A stretch of DNA of 64,000 bases from Carnegiea gigantea (taxonomy: Eukaryota > Streptophyta > Magnoliopsida > Caryophyllales > Cactaceae): contig JAKOGI010000053.1 of NCBI GenBank assembly GCA_029747015.1, forward strand, positions 149,001 through 213,000. The letters are read 5' to 3'. Shown here piece after piece: positions 43,811-55,092 of this stretch (the first letter of the stretch is position 1; each line of letters opens with the position of its first letter). The position numbers were made by a program, and so were the translations under genes. Below the pieces are notes generated by a model. The model had not been told where the DNA came from and did not search any database. It worked only from the letters and a program-made list of their open reading frames with translations.

Positions 43811-45290
43811 GTGCTATTGTAGACATCAGAAGTCAAAGGAATCTCTTCTTCGAACAAATTAGTCCACAATTTAGGATTGTCCATGACCCCTTATATAAAA
43901 CCATACCCACTGGGTTGGATCCATAAAAATGTTAGGCTCCAAGTCAATCGACAATGCACATTCCGTTTCACTGTAAAAAGCCAGTTTATTAATGAAGTGA
44001 CTTATGATGTAGCTCCTCTTGATATATGTTATGCATACTTAGAAGTCCGTACCTATGGGATTGAGATGCCATATATTATCTATGAGATGAAATACCTCAA
44101 TTCACCAAAGATGGAAGGAATTATCTCTTAACTGGTGAAAGGACAAAGCTAGGTGTTGATTTAATCATCGCATGTCAAGCCAAGTGAATGATTAACATAT
44201 ACAAGAAGTTTATATTACTATTTATATGACCTTACATAGATTAAGTGTCCATTGGACTTGAAAAACAATCCCTAGGTGATGCTGTTAGGATGACCCAAGT
44301 GGCTATTGATAAGCCATTCCAAGTTAAAAACAAAATGAGTTAGCGAAAATGTGCCGGGAGTTTTTAGACCTCTTTTCCAAAAAACATGGCTTACTGGCAA
44401 AGAGAGAAGTAGAACGTGAGATCCAATTAATATCAACCTCATCACTACCAAATTTAAGCATTTATCGTTATTCTATGGTGGAAAGTGAAAAGATGAGGAA
44501 ACAAGTGTTTGAATTGCTTGAAAATGCAGTTATCAAACCAAGCGGTTCACCTTGTGATTAGCAGTGGTTCTTATTCCCAAAAAGGATAGTGGTTGGCATA
44601 TGTGCATTGAGTACCTTGCCTCGAATAAGATCATAGTGAAAAATCACTATTCACTCCCATAATAGATGACCGTCTTGATCAATTAAAGCATGCCCATTCC
44701 TACACAAAGTTTGATTTAAAATCCGGCTATCACCATGTTAGAATTCGAGAAGATGACTCCTGGAAGACAGCTTTCAAGACAAGGTAGGGTCCATATGAGT
44801 GGATACTTATGGCATTTATGCTTTGTAATGTCCCTGCTACATTCAAGCGATAAATGAATGATGTCTTGTGACCTTTTTATTTATCAATTTGTCATTGTTT
44901 ATTTTGACGACATTTTGATCTACAATTGTACTTGGGAGGAACAACTAAACCATTTGAGAAAGGCATTTGAGTTACTGTAAAAGCATCAACTCTGCATTAA
45001 TCAGAAGAAGTATGACTTTGGTAAGCAATCCCTACTATATCTTGGTTATGTCACGGGTGATGGAGAACTAAAAAATAGACATAGCAAAAGTTATGGCAAT
45101 TCAAAATTATCCTTGCCTAACTAATATGATTGAAGTTTGAAGTTTATGGGAGCTTATCAGTAAGTTAGGAAGTTTATTCAAAATTTCTCCATTATAAATG
45201 CTCCTGTACGTGAGCTAACAAGGATAAATCGATGCTTTAAGTGGACCCAGAAGCATGGGAAGACGTTTCTTCTCATAAAGAGGAAGACAT
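43811..45290 (+). pseudogene. Gypsy protease remnant and reverse transcriptase, broken
   Basis: The protease region (43830-44130) is barely readable. RT starts near 44349 with EREIQLISTSSLPNLSIYRY and KQVFELLENAVIKPSGSPCD, the conserved gypsy RT entry, then FPKKDSGWHMCIEY. The catalytic box reads YFDD at 44900-44911, followed by DILIYN and FGKQSLLYLGYV. Stops and frame changes near 44560, 44665, 44980 and 45080 inactivate it. Confidence 0.7.
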
Positions 45291-45570
45291 GTGAGGTGCT
45301 TGCTTTAGCTTTGCTAAATTGTCAAAAGCTTTTTGAACTAGAGGTTGATGCATTAGGATATGCAGTGGGTGTCGTTGTGATGCAAGAAGGAACACTTGTT
45401 GCTTGTTACTTCGAATTGTTTCAAGGGTCTCAAAAGAATTGTCCAACTTGTGACAAAAAGTTGCTTGCTCTACACCAAGCCATTAAGCATTGGCTTGTGT
45501 GTTTGCTAGGCAAAGAAATAGTAGTTTATACAGGTTATCAACCCCTTGAATACCTTCAAACAATCTAATT
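45291..45570 (+). pseudogene. Gypsy RNase H, broken
   Basis: Open piece with LELEVDALGYAVGVVVMQEG-type text (family CDAS; here VDAL), CPTCDKKLLALHQAIKHW and YTGYQPLEYLQTI (family TDHQPL; here the Asp is Gly). The catalytic positions are altered. Confidence 0.7.
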
Positions 45571-45839
45571 TGCAACAGGCTCATCACATGAAATGAATGA
45601 CCTATCTTCAATAGTTTAACTTGGTTATAAAGTACAAAAAAGGAGTACAGAATAAATTGCCCCATACGATTTCTTAGCCACTAATAATTACACTTTGGTT
45701 GTCCACTATCTTGAAAGTTCAACCTAGTATGCATAATGAATACATCAGTATGTACGATTGTGATCATTATTCCCATGATATATTGAATGTGGTGAAATTA
45801 GAGAAACCATCAGAGTTCACCTTGTGAAATGGATTGCTT

Positions 45840-46900
45840 TACAAAGCATCCCAACTATGAGTTCTAGTGAAGCAAATCGTATACAATGGATACAGAAAAC
45901 TCATACTTCAAAGGTTTCAGGTCACTTTGGAGTGGATGAGACTATACAGAATCTTCAACACTACGTCTACTGGCCTTAGGTGCAATAAGATATAACATGC
46001 TTTATCAAAGCATGTGTGTTATGTAGCACTTTGAAGCCATCAAACTAGAAACTTGGACTTTACACACCATTTTCAGTTTGTAGTAAACCCTAGGATCAAT
46101 TCGTGGATTTTATGGGAGGTCTACCAACTACTAAACAAGGGTATGATTACTTTTATGTTGTGGTTGATAGATTTTTCAAGATGGTTGTCTTGATGTTGTG
46201 TAAAAATACCATCATAGGAGAAGAAACTACAGAACGCCTCCTAAAATATATGGGCGCATTTTGGTTTTCAAGATCTATTGTTTCATATCACGATAGTCAT
46301 TTTCTTAGAAGTTTTTGGGGATCATTGTAGTCTATAAAGGATACAAAGCTGAATTGAAGTACATCTTTTCATCCTTAAACTAATGGTCAAATTGAAGTTA
46401 TTTATAGGGACCATTGTACATCTTTTGCAAGGTTATAATGCAAGATACCCAAAGAATTGGGATGAGAGTTCTCCATACTTACAGTTTGCCTTTAGTCGTG
46501 CTTTCCATAGCTCGACCAACAAATCACCCTTTGAGTATGTATTGATTACTTGCCACAGAGTCCATTTGACATTGAGTTTACATTTGAGTTAACATCAAAG
46601 GAAGTTCAAGATAAGAATGGTCCAAAGAAAGCTTAAAAATTCCTGGAAAGCATACGAAGGGTACATGATGAAGTGGAGAAATAGTTGCAAAGTGCTCGGT
46701 AAAAATATAAAGTTAGACATCTTAAACATAGAGTAAAAGGAGATTTCTAAGTTGGTGATCTTGTGCGGTTATATTTAGGAAAGGAAGGTTAAAATACAGA
46801 GGTAAGAAGTTGAAGCTTATCCGTTATGGACCTTTTAAGAACCTTAAGAAGATTGGGATAATACTTGTCAATTAAAGTTGTCTAATTGTATGGGCATTTA
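45840..46900 (+). pseudogene. Gypsy integrase, broken
   Basis: The zinc domain reads HTSKVSGHFGVDETIQNLQH and later CFIKACVLC (HHCC pattern, about 45900-46025). The core has MDFMGGLPTTKQGYDYFYVV with the first Asp (about 46103) and SYHDSHFL (second Asp, family SDRD) near 46290. A third block follows at 46383-46592. Stops occur at about 46328 and 46380. Confidence 0.7.
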
Positions 46901-47024
46901 CTCTGTAGTAAATATTAAAAATTAAAGCCCTTTGAACCATTCATGTTAGACAATTAATCGAGAGCAATTATGCCGTCAATCTAGGACATAGAGAGTTAAT
47001 AAGTTTATATTACTCCCATACACA

Positions 47025-47279
47025 TCAAAGCCTTTAGGAGAGAGATTGGATGGAAAGTGTTTATCTTTTAGTATTTCATGTTTTTGGGCTCTAATCTCAC
47101 AATCGCCTTGATTGTTTGAGATTTAATCCAAAGAGAAACTTCCATTGTTTTGGGTTCTCTTAAGTTATCATTGATCTTGGGAGTTAAGGATTCATCCTCA
47201 TCATAATCAGATAAATCTAGTATATTTGTTGTGTGAAAGCCAGTGATTACACAACTAAGTGGTGTGCTCTGGTGCTCAC
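47025..47279. other. Junction between gypsy and copia remnants
   Basis: No gene recognised. An 81-residue minus-strand frame (47068-47313) has gypsy-protease-like flavour but no motif. Confidence 0.2.
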
Positions 47280-47709
47280 CATTGGAGTTTGATTCAAAAG
47301 GAAGAGAGAACAATTAGTGCTATTAATTTTGGCGAGCAATCTTCATTGATTTTGTTTCTACTATTGCAATTATTCTCAACATAATTATGTTGATTTTTCT
47401 CCTCCAAATTAGCATAGTTAGTGCTGATTTTTCTCCTCCAAATCAACCTTTATTGTTCTTGCCATTTCTGTTGTCCTCCTCTCACTATAAACTCAGCCTT
47501 TTGCAATAGTTTCAGACACGCAGAAAAGCACATTCCTCCTAAACCTTCTCCTACACTCTTCATTCTGGATAATTGATAAATGATCCTCACCATTGTTTAT
47601 TCCAGTACATCGTTTAGACAACTAACTATGTGTCCTTGGAGATTGATTGTCCCTGAACCCCGGTGTGCAGTTGGGGAAGCAAATTCGATTATAGGGCAGT
47701 GGTCTACCA
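47280..47709 (+). repeat. 5' LTR of third copia
   Basis: Partner of 53107-53507. The expected primer site after 47709 is not recognisable (ATGCCATGGCTTCACC). Confidence 0.65.
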
Positions 47710-47815
47710 TGCCATGGCTTCACCTTCCATTCCAAATTAGATAAGTTTGTTTATTCGCTATTAGTCGCAACATATATTTTTCTAACAATCTAAAATCGAA
47801 TTTGCTTTATGACTA

Positions 47816-48900
47816 ATGGTTGAATCCACAAACATGCTTGGTGCTTTGTCCTCCTCTCACTATAAATTTTTGCTTACTGAATATGGTGTTGATTATGCTT
47901 TAATTGCTAAAAAGGCTCCTAAAGGATGTAAAAGGAGTTATAAGAAGCATAATGAAACCTATTGTGGTTTACACTTGTATTATATGGCTGATTCAATGTA
48001 CCGTATCTATAGTAAGATGCAAAGTGCCATAAAAATTTGGGAGGCTCTAAAGTCTAAGTATGACACTGATGATACTGGAATTAAGAAGTATAGTTGTAGT
48101 AGCTAGTTGTCCTTTAAAATGACTGCTAATAAACATGTTCTTGAACAAGTTCATGAGTATGGGATTATGTGCTGAAATTTTGGTGAAGGTATGAATATCT
48201 GTGATATCTTTCAAGCCACTTGCTCACTGGACAAACTGCCTCCTTCATGTTCTAACTATGTTAGCACCATGAAGCATAAAGAAAAGGACTTCAAACTTGA
48301 AGAACTGATTGCTCATATGAAAATTAAAGAGCAAAACTGAATTCAATCCAAGGGAAAGAATTCAAATAACTTTTCGTTTGTTGGTAGTCTATTGAATCAA
48401 AGAATGGTTCAAGGTTTGATAGGACTAAGGGATCAAAGTTTTATGCGAAAAGGCACCAGAATAAGTTCAAGTGTAACACACTGAGTGTGGTTTAAAATAA
48501 TTAGAAGTAACTACTTATATTATCAAAGGTACACCTTCCTTTTCGGGAAGCCTACTCTTACGAACTTCATAGTTTAAGTGTGCTTGCTGTGGAGAAATTT
48601 TATTATAGATGACCTCTTGGGAAGTTTTTTATGTAGCATGTGAGCGAAGACGAAGCATGCCGGAAAGGCTTATGGTGATTTGTGGGGCCAGTTGACGATC
48701 CTTGAATCCATTCCTAATAATTGCTCATGACTTAGGAGGGGTCGTGGTAATGGGGGGCATTACATCATACGACAAGGATCCAACTAAAAGAAGTTTGAAA
48801 ACAAGTGCTATGTATGTGGCAAGTATGGACATCCAGTGAAAGATTGTCGTGAAGGGTTTGGACATGAGGGTAACCAGTCCAAAGAGAACAAAGTCCAAAC
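47816..48900 (+). pseudogene. gag of third copia, broken and interrupted
   Basis: ATG-initiated text MVESTNMLGALSSSHYKFLL leads into the copia gag core (DSMYRIYSKMQSAIKIWEAL, then in another frame FQATCSLDKLPPSCSN-like text). A CCHC knuckle CYVCGKYGHPVKDC lies at about 48808-48850. Between core and knuckle a 239-bp Cassandra-type LTR interrupts the gene at 48472-48710. Stops at 48104, 48172 and 48338 also break it. Confidence 0.65.
48472..48710 (+). mobile_element. Cassandra-type TRIM LTR with 5S-rRNA-derived promoter
   Basis: Starts TGTAACACACTG, ends near GAATCCA. The segment 48562-48642 follows 5S rRNA: GAACTTCATAGTTTAAGTGTGCTTG aligns with the A-box end of 5S, and GATGACCTCTTGGGAAGT aligns with the C box (GGTGACCTCCTGGGAAGT). 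LTRs that embed a 5S gene are the defining feature of Cassandra terminal-repeat retrotransposons in miniature. Only one LTR is present, so it is a solo LTR. The internal control region may still bind TFIIIA, but an insertion and substitutions between the boxes make activity doubtful. The flanks are TCAAG and TTCCT, not a clean duplication. Confidence 0.75.
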
Positions 48901-50000
48901 CAATCTAACTAAAGATGTCATTATTGTTGTAGTCTTAGAGGTAAACATGGTAAGCAACTCGGTCAAGTGCGTGGTCGATTCTTGAGCCACTCGACACATA
49001 TACAGTAATGGGGACCTTTTCCATGAGTATGAAAAGATGGCTAAAGGTGAACGTGTGTTTATGGGTAATGCTACTTCAATGTCTATCCTTGATAAGGGCA
49101 AGGTTTCTCTTAAACTGAATTCTGAAAAAATTCATTCACTTCAAAGTGTACTTCATGCTCCAAATATTCATAGAAACCTTATTTCTACTGACTTTTTTAA
49201 ATAGGGCTAGAATTAGAATTACTTTTGATTTCGGAGAAGTTATAGTCACCAAGTGTGGTGAATTTGCGGGAAAGGGATTTTGCAATGGTCCCTTTTGCAA
49301 TGGGGGTTTTTTGGGCTTGATCTTGTTGCTAAGAATAAGATGAATGCTTCTGTTGCTTATATTGATGAGTCTATCTCTTTATGACATGCTAAATTAGGGC
49401 ATGTGAATAGTGCATTTATAAAAAGGCTTAAACAATTAAGTTTAATTCTTGTATTCAACAACTATGATTTTAATAAATACGAAGTATGTGTAGAGGCTAA
49501 ACACCCCAAGAACTGCTTTAATAAAAATGTAAACCAGGCCTCTAATTTACTAAAACTAATTCATAGTGATCAAGGTGACTATAAAAACACCATGAGGAGC
49601 GGAGGGAAAAAGTATTATATCACTTTTATCGATGACTGCTCTAGATTTACTAAATTATATATTTTTAGTAGTAAGGATGAGGTCGTAGACAAATTTCAGT
49701 TTACAAACTTGATGTAGAAAATTAGTTGGACTGAAAAATTAAGAGAGTTAGGTCTGATAAAGGAGGAGAATACGACACCACATCCCTTAAGAAATATTGT
49801 GAAGAATAAGAGATTGTTCATAAATCAATTGCCCTTACACCCACGACAAAATGGTACAGCTGAAAGAGATAATAGGACCCTCAAAGACATGATGAATGCT
49901 AACCCTATCAATTTAGGGATGCCTACAAACATGTTGGTGAAGCTATCTTATGTGCATGTTGTGGTTAAACAGAGTTTCACATAAAACACTAGATGAAACT
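48901..50000 (+). pseudogene. Protease and integrase of third copia, broken
   Basis: CVVDS followed by a TGA and ATRHIYSN (about 48970-49010) marks the protease, with the Gly after DS replaced by a stop. Integrase: AKLGHVNSAFIKRL (zinc His), LLKLIHSDQGDYKNTMRSGG with a catalytic Asp position shifted by changes, YYITFIDDCSRFTKLYIFSS (about 49600-49680) and HPRQNGTAERDNRTLKDMMN (about 49830-49890; family QNGVAERKNRTL; Glu retained). Several stops and frame changes. Confidence 0.65.
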
Positions 50001-51900
50001 CTCTTTGAGTTATGGAGTGGTTTTGCTTCCAACCTAAAATATATTAGAATGTGGGGGTGCTTGGTCAAGGTAGGACTTCTTGATTTTCAAAGAAGCAAAA
50101 ATGGTCCTAAAACTATTGATGCTATTTTTATTGGTCATGCCCATAACAATGCTGCTTGTAGATTTATTCTAAAAAATGGTTCTGGTTTTGGTGCTCTGAA
50201 AGAGTCTAGAGATGTAGGATTTTTCGACATATATGTCCTATGAAAACTTCTATGAACAAATACTTACTATTGCATCTACATCAAATGCTGATATTACTTC
50301 CTCTAGTAATTTGGACCAAGAACCTAGAAGGAGTAAAAGTACTAGAACTAAGACTAGCTTTGGACCTAACTTTGTCACTGCTCTCTTATAGAGATAGACA
50401 TACTAAACAAGCAAACTGTGGATGTGTACCTCATACAGGAGGATCCAAAGACTTATAAGGAAGCTATGGAGTCCATAAATTCTAATTTCTAGAAAGAGGC
50501 CATTAATATGAACGCGAGTCTCTTATGACCAATAGGATTTGGACTTTGACTGAACTTCCTAGGGGTTGCAAAACAGTTGGGAATAAATGGTTATTCAAAA
50601 TAAAAATGAGAATTGACGGAATCATAGATAAATTCAAAGCTAGACTTTTAGTTTAGTGGTTTAACCAGGAAAAAAAGTTAAGACTACTTTGATACCTATC
50701 TTTTGTAACTAAGGTTGCTACCACTCATAGTCTTACTGTGCACCAAATGATGTCAAAACAGTGTTCTTAAATGGTGATCTTATTGAAGAGATATGCACAA
50801 AGTAGCTAGAGGTCTTTGTGCTTCCTGGACAAGAGCACAAGGTATGCAAACTTGTCAAGTCTTTATATTGACTAAATCAAGCTTCAAAGCAATGGTATGA
50901 ACAATTTTGACTCTACTTTTACTTCTAAGGGCTTTCATGTCAATTATTCTAATGCATGCATATGTTCAAAAGTCGATATGCATGGTTTCTAATCATTTGT
51001 TAATATATGGATGATATGCTTATTTTTGGTACAAATTTGGATGTTGTTAATGCTAATGAGTCCTTTCTTAGCACATGTTTTAACATGTGAGACTTGGGAG
51101 AGGCAGATGTTATTCTTAACATTAAAATAACTAGGACCAAAGGGGTTATAAGTCTTAATCAATCTCACTATGTTGAAAAAAATCCTTAGAAAGTTTGGCC
51201 AATTTGACTGTACATCGATAACTATTATCCTAATTTTCATTTGAAAAAGAATAAAGATGATAGCTTTTCACAAAGTAAGTATACCAAGATAACTGGTAGT
51301 GCAATGTTCCTAATGGATTATACTCGTCTTGATATAGCCTATGACGTGAGTGGACTAAGTAGACATACACAAAACCCTAATAATGATAATTGGAATTCCC
51401 TAATTAAACTTTTGAAATATTTAAAAGGGACCATTAATTGGGGACTGCATGTTGAAACCTATCCTGATGTGTTGGAGGGTTACTGTAATGCTAACTAGGT
51501 GTCTGATGACGATGAGATTAATTCAACCAGTGACTTATGTGTTTATTTTTGCTAGTGGTGCTATATCTTGCAATCATCCAAGCAATCTTTATTGCTAAAT
51601 CAACATTGGAATATGAGTTTATTGATTTAGAATTGGCGGGTCATGAGGCACAGTGGCTAAGAGGCCTCCTAGAAGGATGATATTCCATTGCAGCCGAAGC
51701 CAATTCCATCAATATCTACGCATTATGACTCATAAGTAGCCCTAGGAGTGGCTAACAACCAAGCCTATAACGCAAAGAGGAGGCATATTTGTCTAAGGAA
51801 CAAAATCATGAGAAATATGATAAGTAGTAATGTGATATCATTTGAGTATGTAAAATAAAAAAGGAATCTTGTAGATCCTTCAACCAAAGGCCTTTGTAGA
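50001..51900 (+). pseudogene. Reverse transcriptase and RNase H of third copia, broken
   Basis: RT begins near 50570 (VGNKWLFKIKMRIDGIIDKFKAR). The catalytic box YMDD is at 51004-51015 followed by MLIFGTN. The connection and RNase H follow: YTKITGSAMFLMDYTRLDIAYDVS, LHVETYPDVLEGYCNAN, SKQSLL, and near 51770-51890 RRHICLRNKIMRNMI and DPSTKGL. Many stops (for example 50656, 50690, 51499). Confidence 0.65.
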
Positions 51901-51904
51901 AGTA

Positions 51905-52501
51905 AACCTGGGCAAAGCTAACTAGACACAATTACCGATCCAAAATCGATATGAAGTTAAGTGAGTTTGGGTATAATTTTCAACCCCTTTAATTGAATGT
52001 GTTAACACGTTCAACCTATTTAATTAAATGGATTAGATTCAAGTCAAATTCTCGACAAGAAAAGGTGCTTGTTTAGCATGTTTAGTTAAATTGGTTAAAT
52101 AAGTCAACTTAGTTTTCCGTTTATCATTTGTCCGTTTACCTTTTTATTAGATAATTAAAAAATACAAAAATAAAAAATAAATGTGCAAATGTGAATTATG
52201 ATGAATCTGGGAAATTTTAGAGAGTAATTGTTTAATGTGATATATAAACTTAATTTTTAAGACTATGTAGTTACGTATTAGTTGAAAATATTAAACGAGT
52301 AAACAATTAGGTTACTGAACCCAACTGATTTGTCTCAAACGGGTTAAGCGGATCAATCCGTTTAAAAATTAAATAGATATAGGTAAAGGTTTTTCAACCT
52401 GTTTAATAAACGGGTTTAGTTCAGGTTGAGGGATTCTTAACCCGTTTAGATTCAACACGAACACGAAACCGACCCGATCTGACCTATTTCTAGCTCTATG
52501 C
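51905..52501. mobile_element. Non-autonomous DNA element (probable hAT MITE) in third copia
   Basis: 597 bp flanked by AGAAGTA on both sides (51898-51904, 52502-52508); with the next base out the flanks agree at 7 of 8 positions, as for hAT elements. The interior is rich in AACCCGTTTA / TTAAACGGGTT units in both orientations. Non-coding. Terminal inverted repeats are poor. It interrupts the tail of the copia element. Confidence 0.55.
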
Positions 52502-53106
52502 AGAAGTATAGTGCTAGCGTTAGCAGAAGGAATAGAATTTAAGCCCACTGGGTAAGTAAATCATGATGAATATCCATCTTAGACGAGATAAGTTTAATGG
52601 GTCAAACGAAATCACGAAACAACTCAAGATTCTATACTACAACCCATTCTTATGAATAAAACAAGTAGTATTTTCATATATTGTCAATTGTATTAAGGAT
52701 GAACCTCTGGTTTTTCATGAGTCAATAGCCTTAATGGTGGTGTATGACAATATGCACTTGATGGAAGTCACTTATGTGAATGTGGGGGTCGATGCCTGCC
52801 CGCTGTGAGAGTTTTTAGCTAAAGACTCACTAGAGCGTTCATGAGAATCTAGGTAGTGGCGCAGGGTTTATAATGCGTCAATAATATGCGAAGATCTTTG
52901 ATTTTAAAGGAAAATGAGTGGCATAATTTGATCTTTACAAACACCATTTGGGTGCAGGATTTTCCCACTATCACGGATATAAGACAGACTTGTAAACATC
53001 AAATACTAATTCAAGTCCAAAAGACATAGGTATCTGTACATTTTTCCTTATATTACCTAAAACTTCCTGTTTTTCATTTTCACTTCATTTGAATCATGTG
53101 GGGGAA

Positions 53107-53507
53107 TGTTGAAATTTGATTCAAAAGGAAGAGAGAGAAATTACTGCAATTAATTTTGGCGAGTAATTGCCACTGATTTTGTTTTCATTATTGTAATTAT
53201 TCTCAATATATTTATGTTGATTTTCCTCCATCAAATTAGCATAATTAGTGCTGATTTCTCTCCATCAAATCTGCCTTTATTATCCTCCTCTCATTGTAAA
53301 TTCAGCCTCCTACATTTAGACATAGAAAAACACACTCCTAAGTCTTCTCAAACTCTTCATTTTGGGTAATTGACCAACGATGTTCATCGTTGTTCGTTCC
53401 AGTATATTGTTAGGGCAACTAGCCATATAGCCCTGGAGATTAATTGCTTATGATCCCAATGTGCAGTTGGGGGAGTAAATTTGGTTTTAGGGCAGTAGTC
53501 TACAACA
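53107..53507 (+). repeat. 3' LTR of third copia
   Basis: Begins TGTTGAAATTTG directly after GTGGGGGAA. Ends at CAACA near 53507. Confidence 0.65.
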
Positions 53508-53991
53508 CCACTCCGTTTAACTCTCGACAATTTACTAATTTTACATGTCTACATAATAAGTCATGAAATTTTGAAACTAACCTTAATAAAATTATTCACT
53601 TTAATAAACACACAAATATGAGCTTATTTTTTAATTAGCCCACTAATTTCACATAATCATGCAGTAAATCAAGAAAATTTATAAAACTACATCACATGAA
53701 TTGTTATACTTAATTGACACGTAAAATTTAGTCTATTATAGCTAATTTAATAAACATAGCTAGTAAAAATATTAATCTAAACAATTTGCCCAAAATTAGA
53801 ATCCTTGACCATCACATTAATATTGGGTGTATGTTGGCCCAAAATTCATTTCATGTGGTGGTGTTGTGATTCACCCAAAAGGAAAAGAAATCAGCCCATT
53901 GTTCAGTGCTTAAGCATATCATCATTTATTGCATTTGACTGGCTTGACCTCAACATACTAGTGGCTTGCATTATGGACTACACCACGGTCA
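53508..53991. other. Unassigned AT-rich region
   Basis: No gene or repeat family recognised. The 87-residue frame at 53805-54068 runs into the tandem duplication and lacks protein character. Confidence 0.3.
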
Positions 53992-54300
53992 GACCGTGGC
54001 AAGGGCCAGGAACCGTGGCAGGGGGCAACTCTTCATGTGCTCCATTTTTTTGTAATGGTTTTTGGTGAATGCTAGCTATTAGTCTCAAGCATCATGGCTA
54101 CAAGTTATGAATTTCTTTATGACTTTTTATGTGGATGCATCAATTGGACCGTGGCAAGGGCCAGGAACCGTGGCAAGGGGCAACTCTTCATGTGCTCCAT
54201 TTTTTTGTAATGGTTTTTGGTGAATGCTAGCTATTAGTCTCAAGCATCATGGCTACAAGTTATGACTTTCTTTATGACTTTTTATGTGGATGCATCAATT
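53992..54300 (+). repeat. Two-copy tandem duplication, 155-bp unit
   Basis: GACCGTGGCAAGGGCCAGG starts at 53992 and again at 54147. The copies run to about 54300 and differ at only a few bases (CAGGGGGC / CAAGGGGC; GAATTTC / GACTTTC). Such high identity means the duplication is recent. Confidence 0.9.
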
Positions 54301-54518
54301 CAACATTCATACACTATTTTTATGAGCCTTTATTCGGGAATTATGGCACAATCCTTGACCTCTTTATCCTTTACTATGAGAGTTCTAATTTCGGACTCCA
54401 TAAGTTGGGCTCTCTGGTAGGCATATTTGTATAGACAACTTTGGCGCATTTTAGGCATTTGAAAGTGCCTTCCGACACTTTATTTTTTCTAGCTATTTGT
54501 TATGAGGCGTTTTGTGAG

Positions 54519-55084
54519 TAGGGGTGGCAATGGATCGGGTTCGGGTCGGGTAAACCATCATCCGCATCCATTATCCGCTTTAATCCGCTTCATCCAATCC
54601 ACCCATCATCTGTAAAAATCTAATCCAATCCATCCATCCGCGGGTGAAAACGGGTGGATCGGATTGTAAACGGGTAATGAAAGTTTGTGTGTAATATGTT
54701 AGCAAATTTATATAAAAAAGTAAGTTTTGCCTTTTTAAAAGGTTAAAAAAGATATTTGGGTATAAAGAATAAATAAGTATCATATTCATCACATTAGTTT
54801 TGACGAAAATAATAGAATTAACAATATAATTGTCTAAAAAATCAGTAAAATTTAAAGGTCAAAAATAAAAAGTAAACTAATTGCAAATAGGAGATAAACA
54901 AATGGATGTCTAAGTAGGTGATGAATCGGGTGACAGGTCGGATGGGGCATCACCCAGATTCAATCCAATCCGTCAAATCATCATCCGTCATCCATTCATC
55001 ACCCATATATTTAGGATTTTTATCCCCTTTTTCAGGTCGGGTGGAATGAATATCCATCGGATGCGGGTGAAATTGCCACCCCTA
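54519..55084. mobile_element. hAT-type MITE (566 bp)
   Basis: The termini TAGGGGTGGCAAT (54519) and ATTGCCACCCCTA (ends 55084) are a perfect 13-bp inverted repeat. TTTGTGAG lies on both sides (54511-54518, 55085-55092), an exact 8-bp duplication. These are the defining marks of hAT elements. The interior is rich in CATCCGC / GCGGGTG / CGGGT units and is non-coding. The 70-residue minus-strand frame inside is not a gene. Confidence 0.92.
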
Positions 55085-55092
55085 TTTGTGAG

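Larger units (their letters stand above)
42291..47024 (+). mobile_element. Ty3/gypsy retrotransposon, decayed, 3' LTR nearly lost
   Basis: A short 5' LTR (42291-42527, TGTTAGAATT to ATACGGACA) is followed after three bases by an initiator-tRNA-Met primer site. gag, RT, RNase H and integrase text follow in that order on the + strand, which defines Ty3/gypsy. At the 3' side only a 34-bp match to the LTR end (GAGAGTTAATAAGTTTATAT.., 46991-47024) remains. Stops occur throughout. No matching target duplication was found. The short LTR suggests a chromovirus-like lineage (uncertain). Confidence 0.75.
47280..53507 (+). mobile_element. Third Ty1/copia retrotransposon, old, with two later insertions
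   Basis: The LTRs at 47280-47709 (430 bp) and 53107-53507 (401 bp) align throughout (TTTGATTCAAAAGGAAGAGAG, TTAATTTTGGCGAG, CTCTTCATT) but are strongly diverged. The first bases of the 5' LTR read CA where the 3' copy has TG. GTGGGGGAA before 53107 is a polypurine tract. gag, protease, integrase, RT, RNase H follow in copia order. It contains a Cassandra-type LTR (48472-48710) in gag and a MITE (51905-52501) after RNase H. No target duplication could be recognised. The gag type suggests a Tork/Bianca-like lineage (uncertain). Confidence 0.78.

Noticed and set aside
47068..47313. Possible gypsy protease piece on the minus strand
   Set aside because: No DSG/DTG motif, and the frame crosses into the copia LTR.
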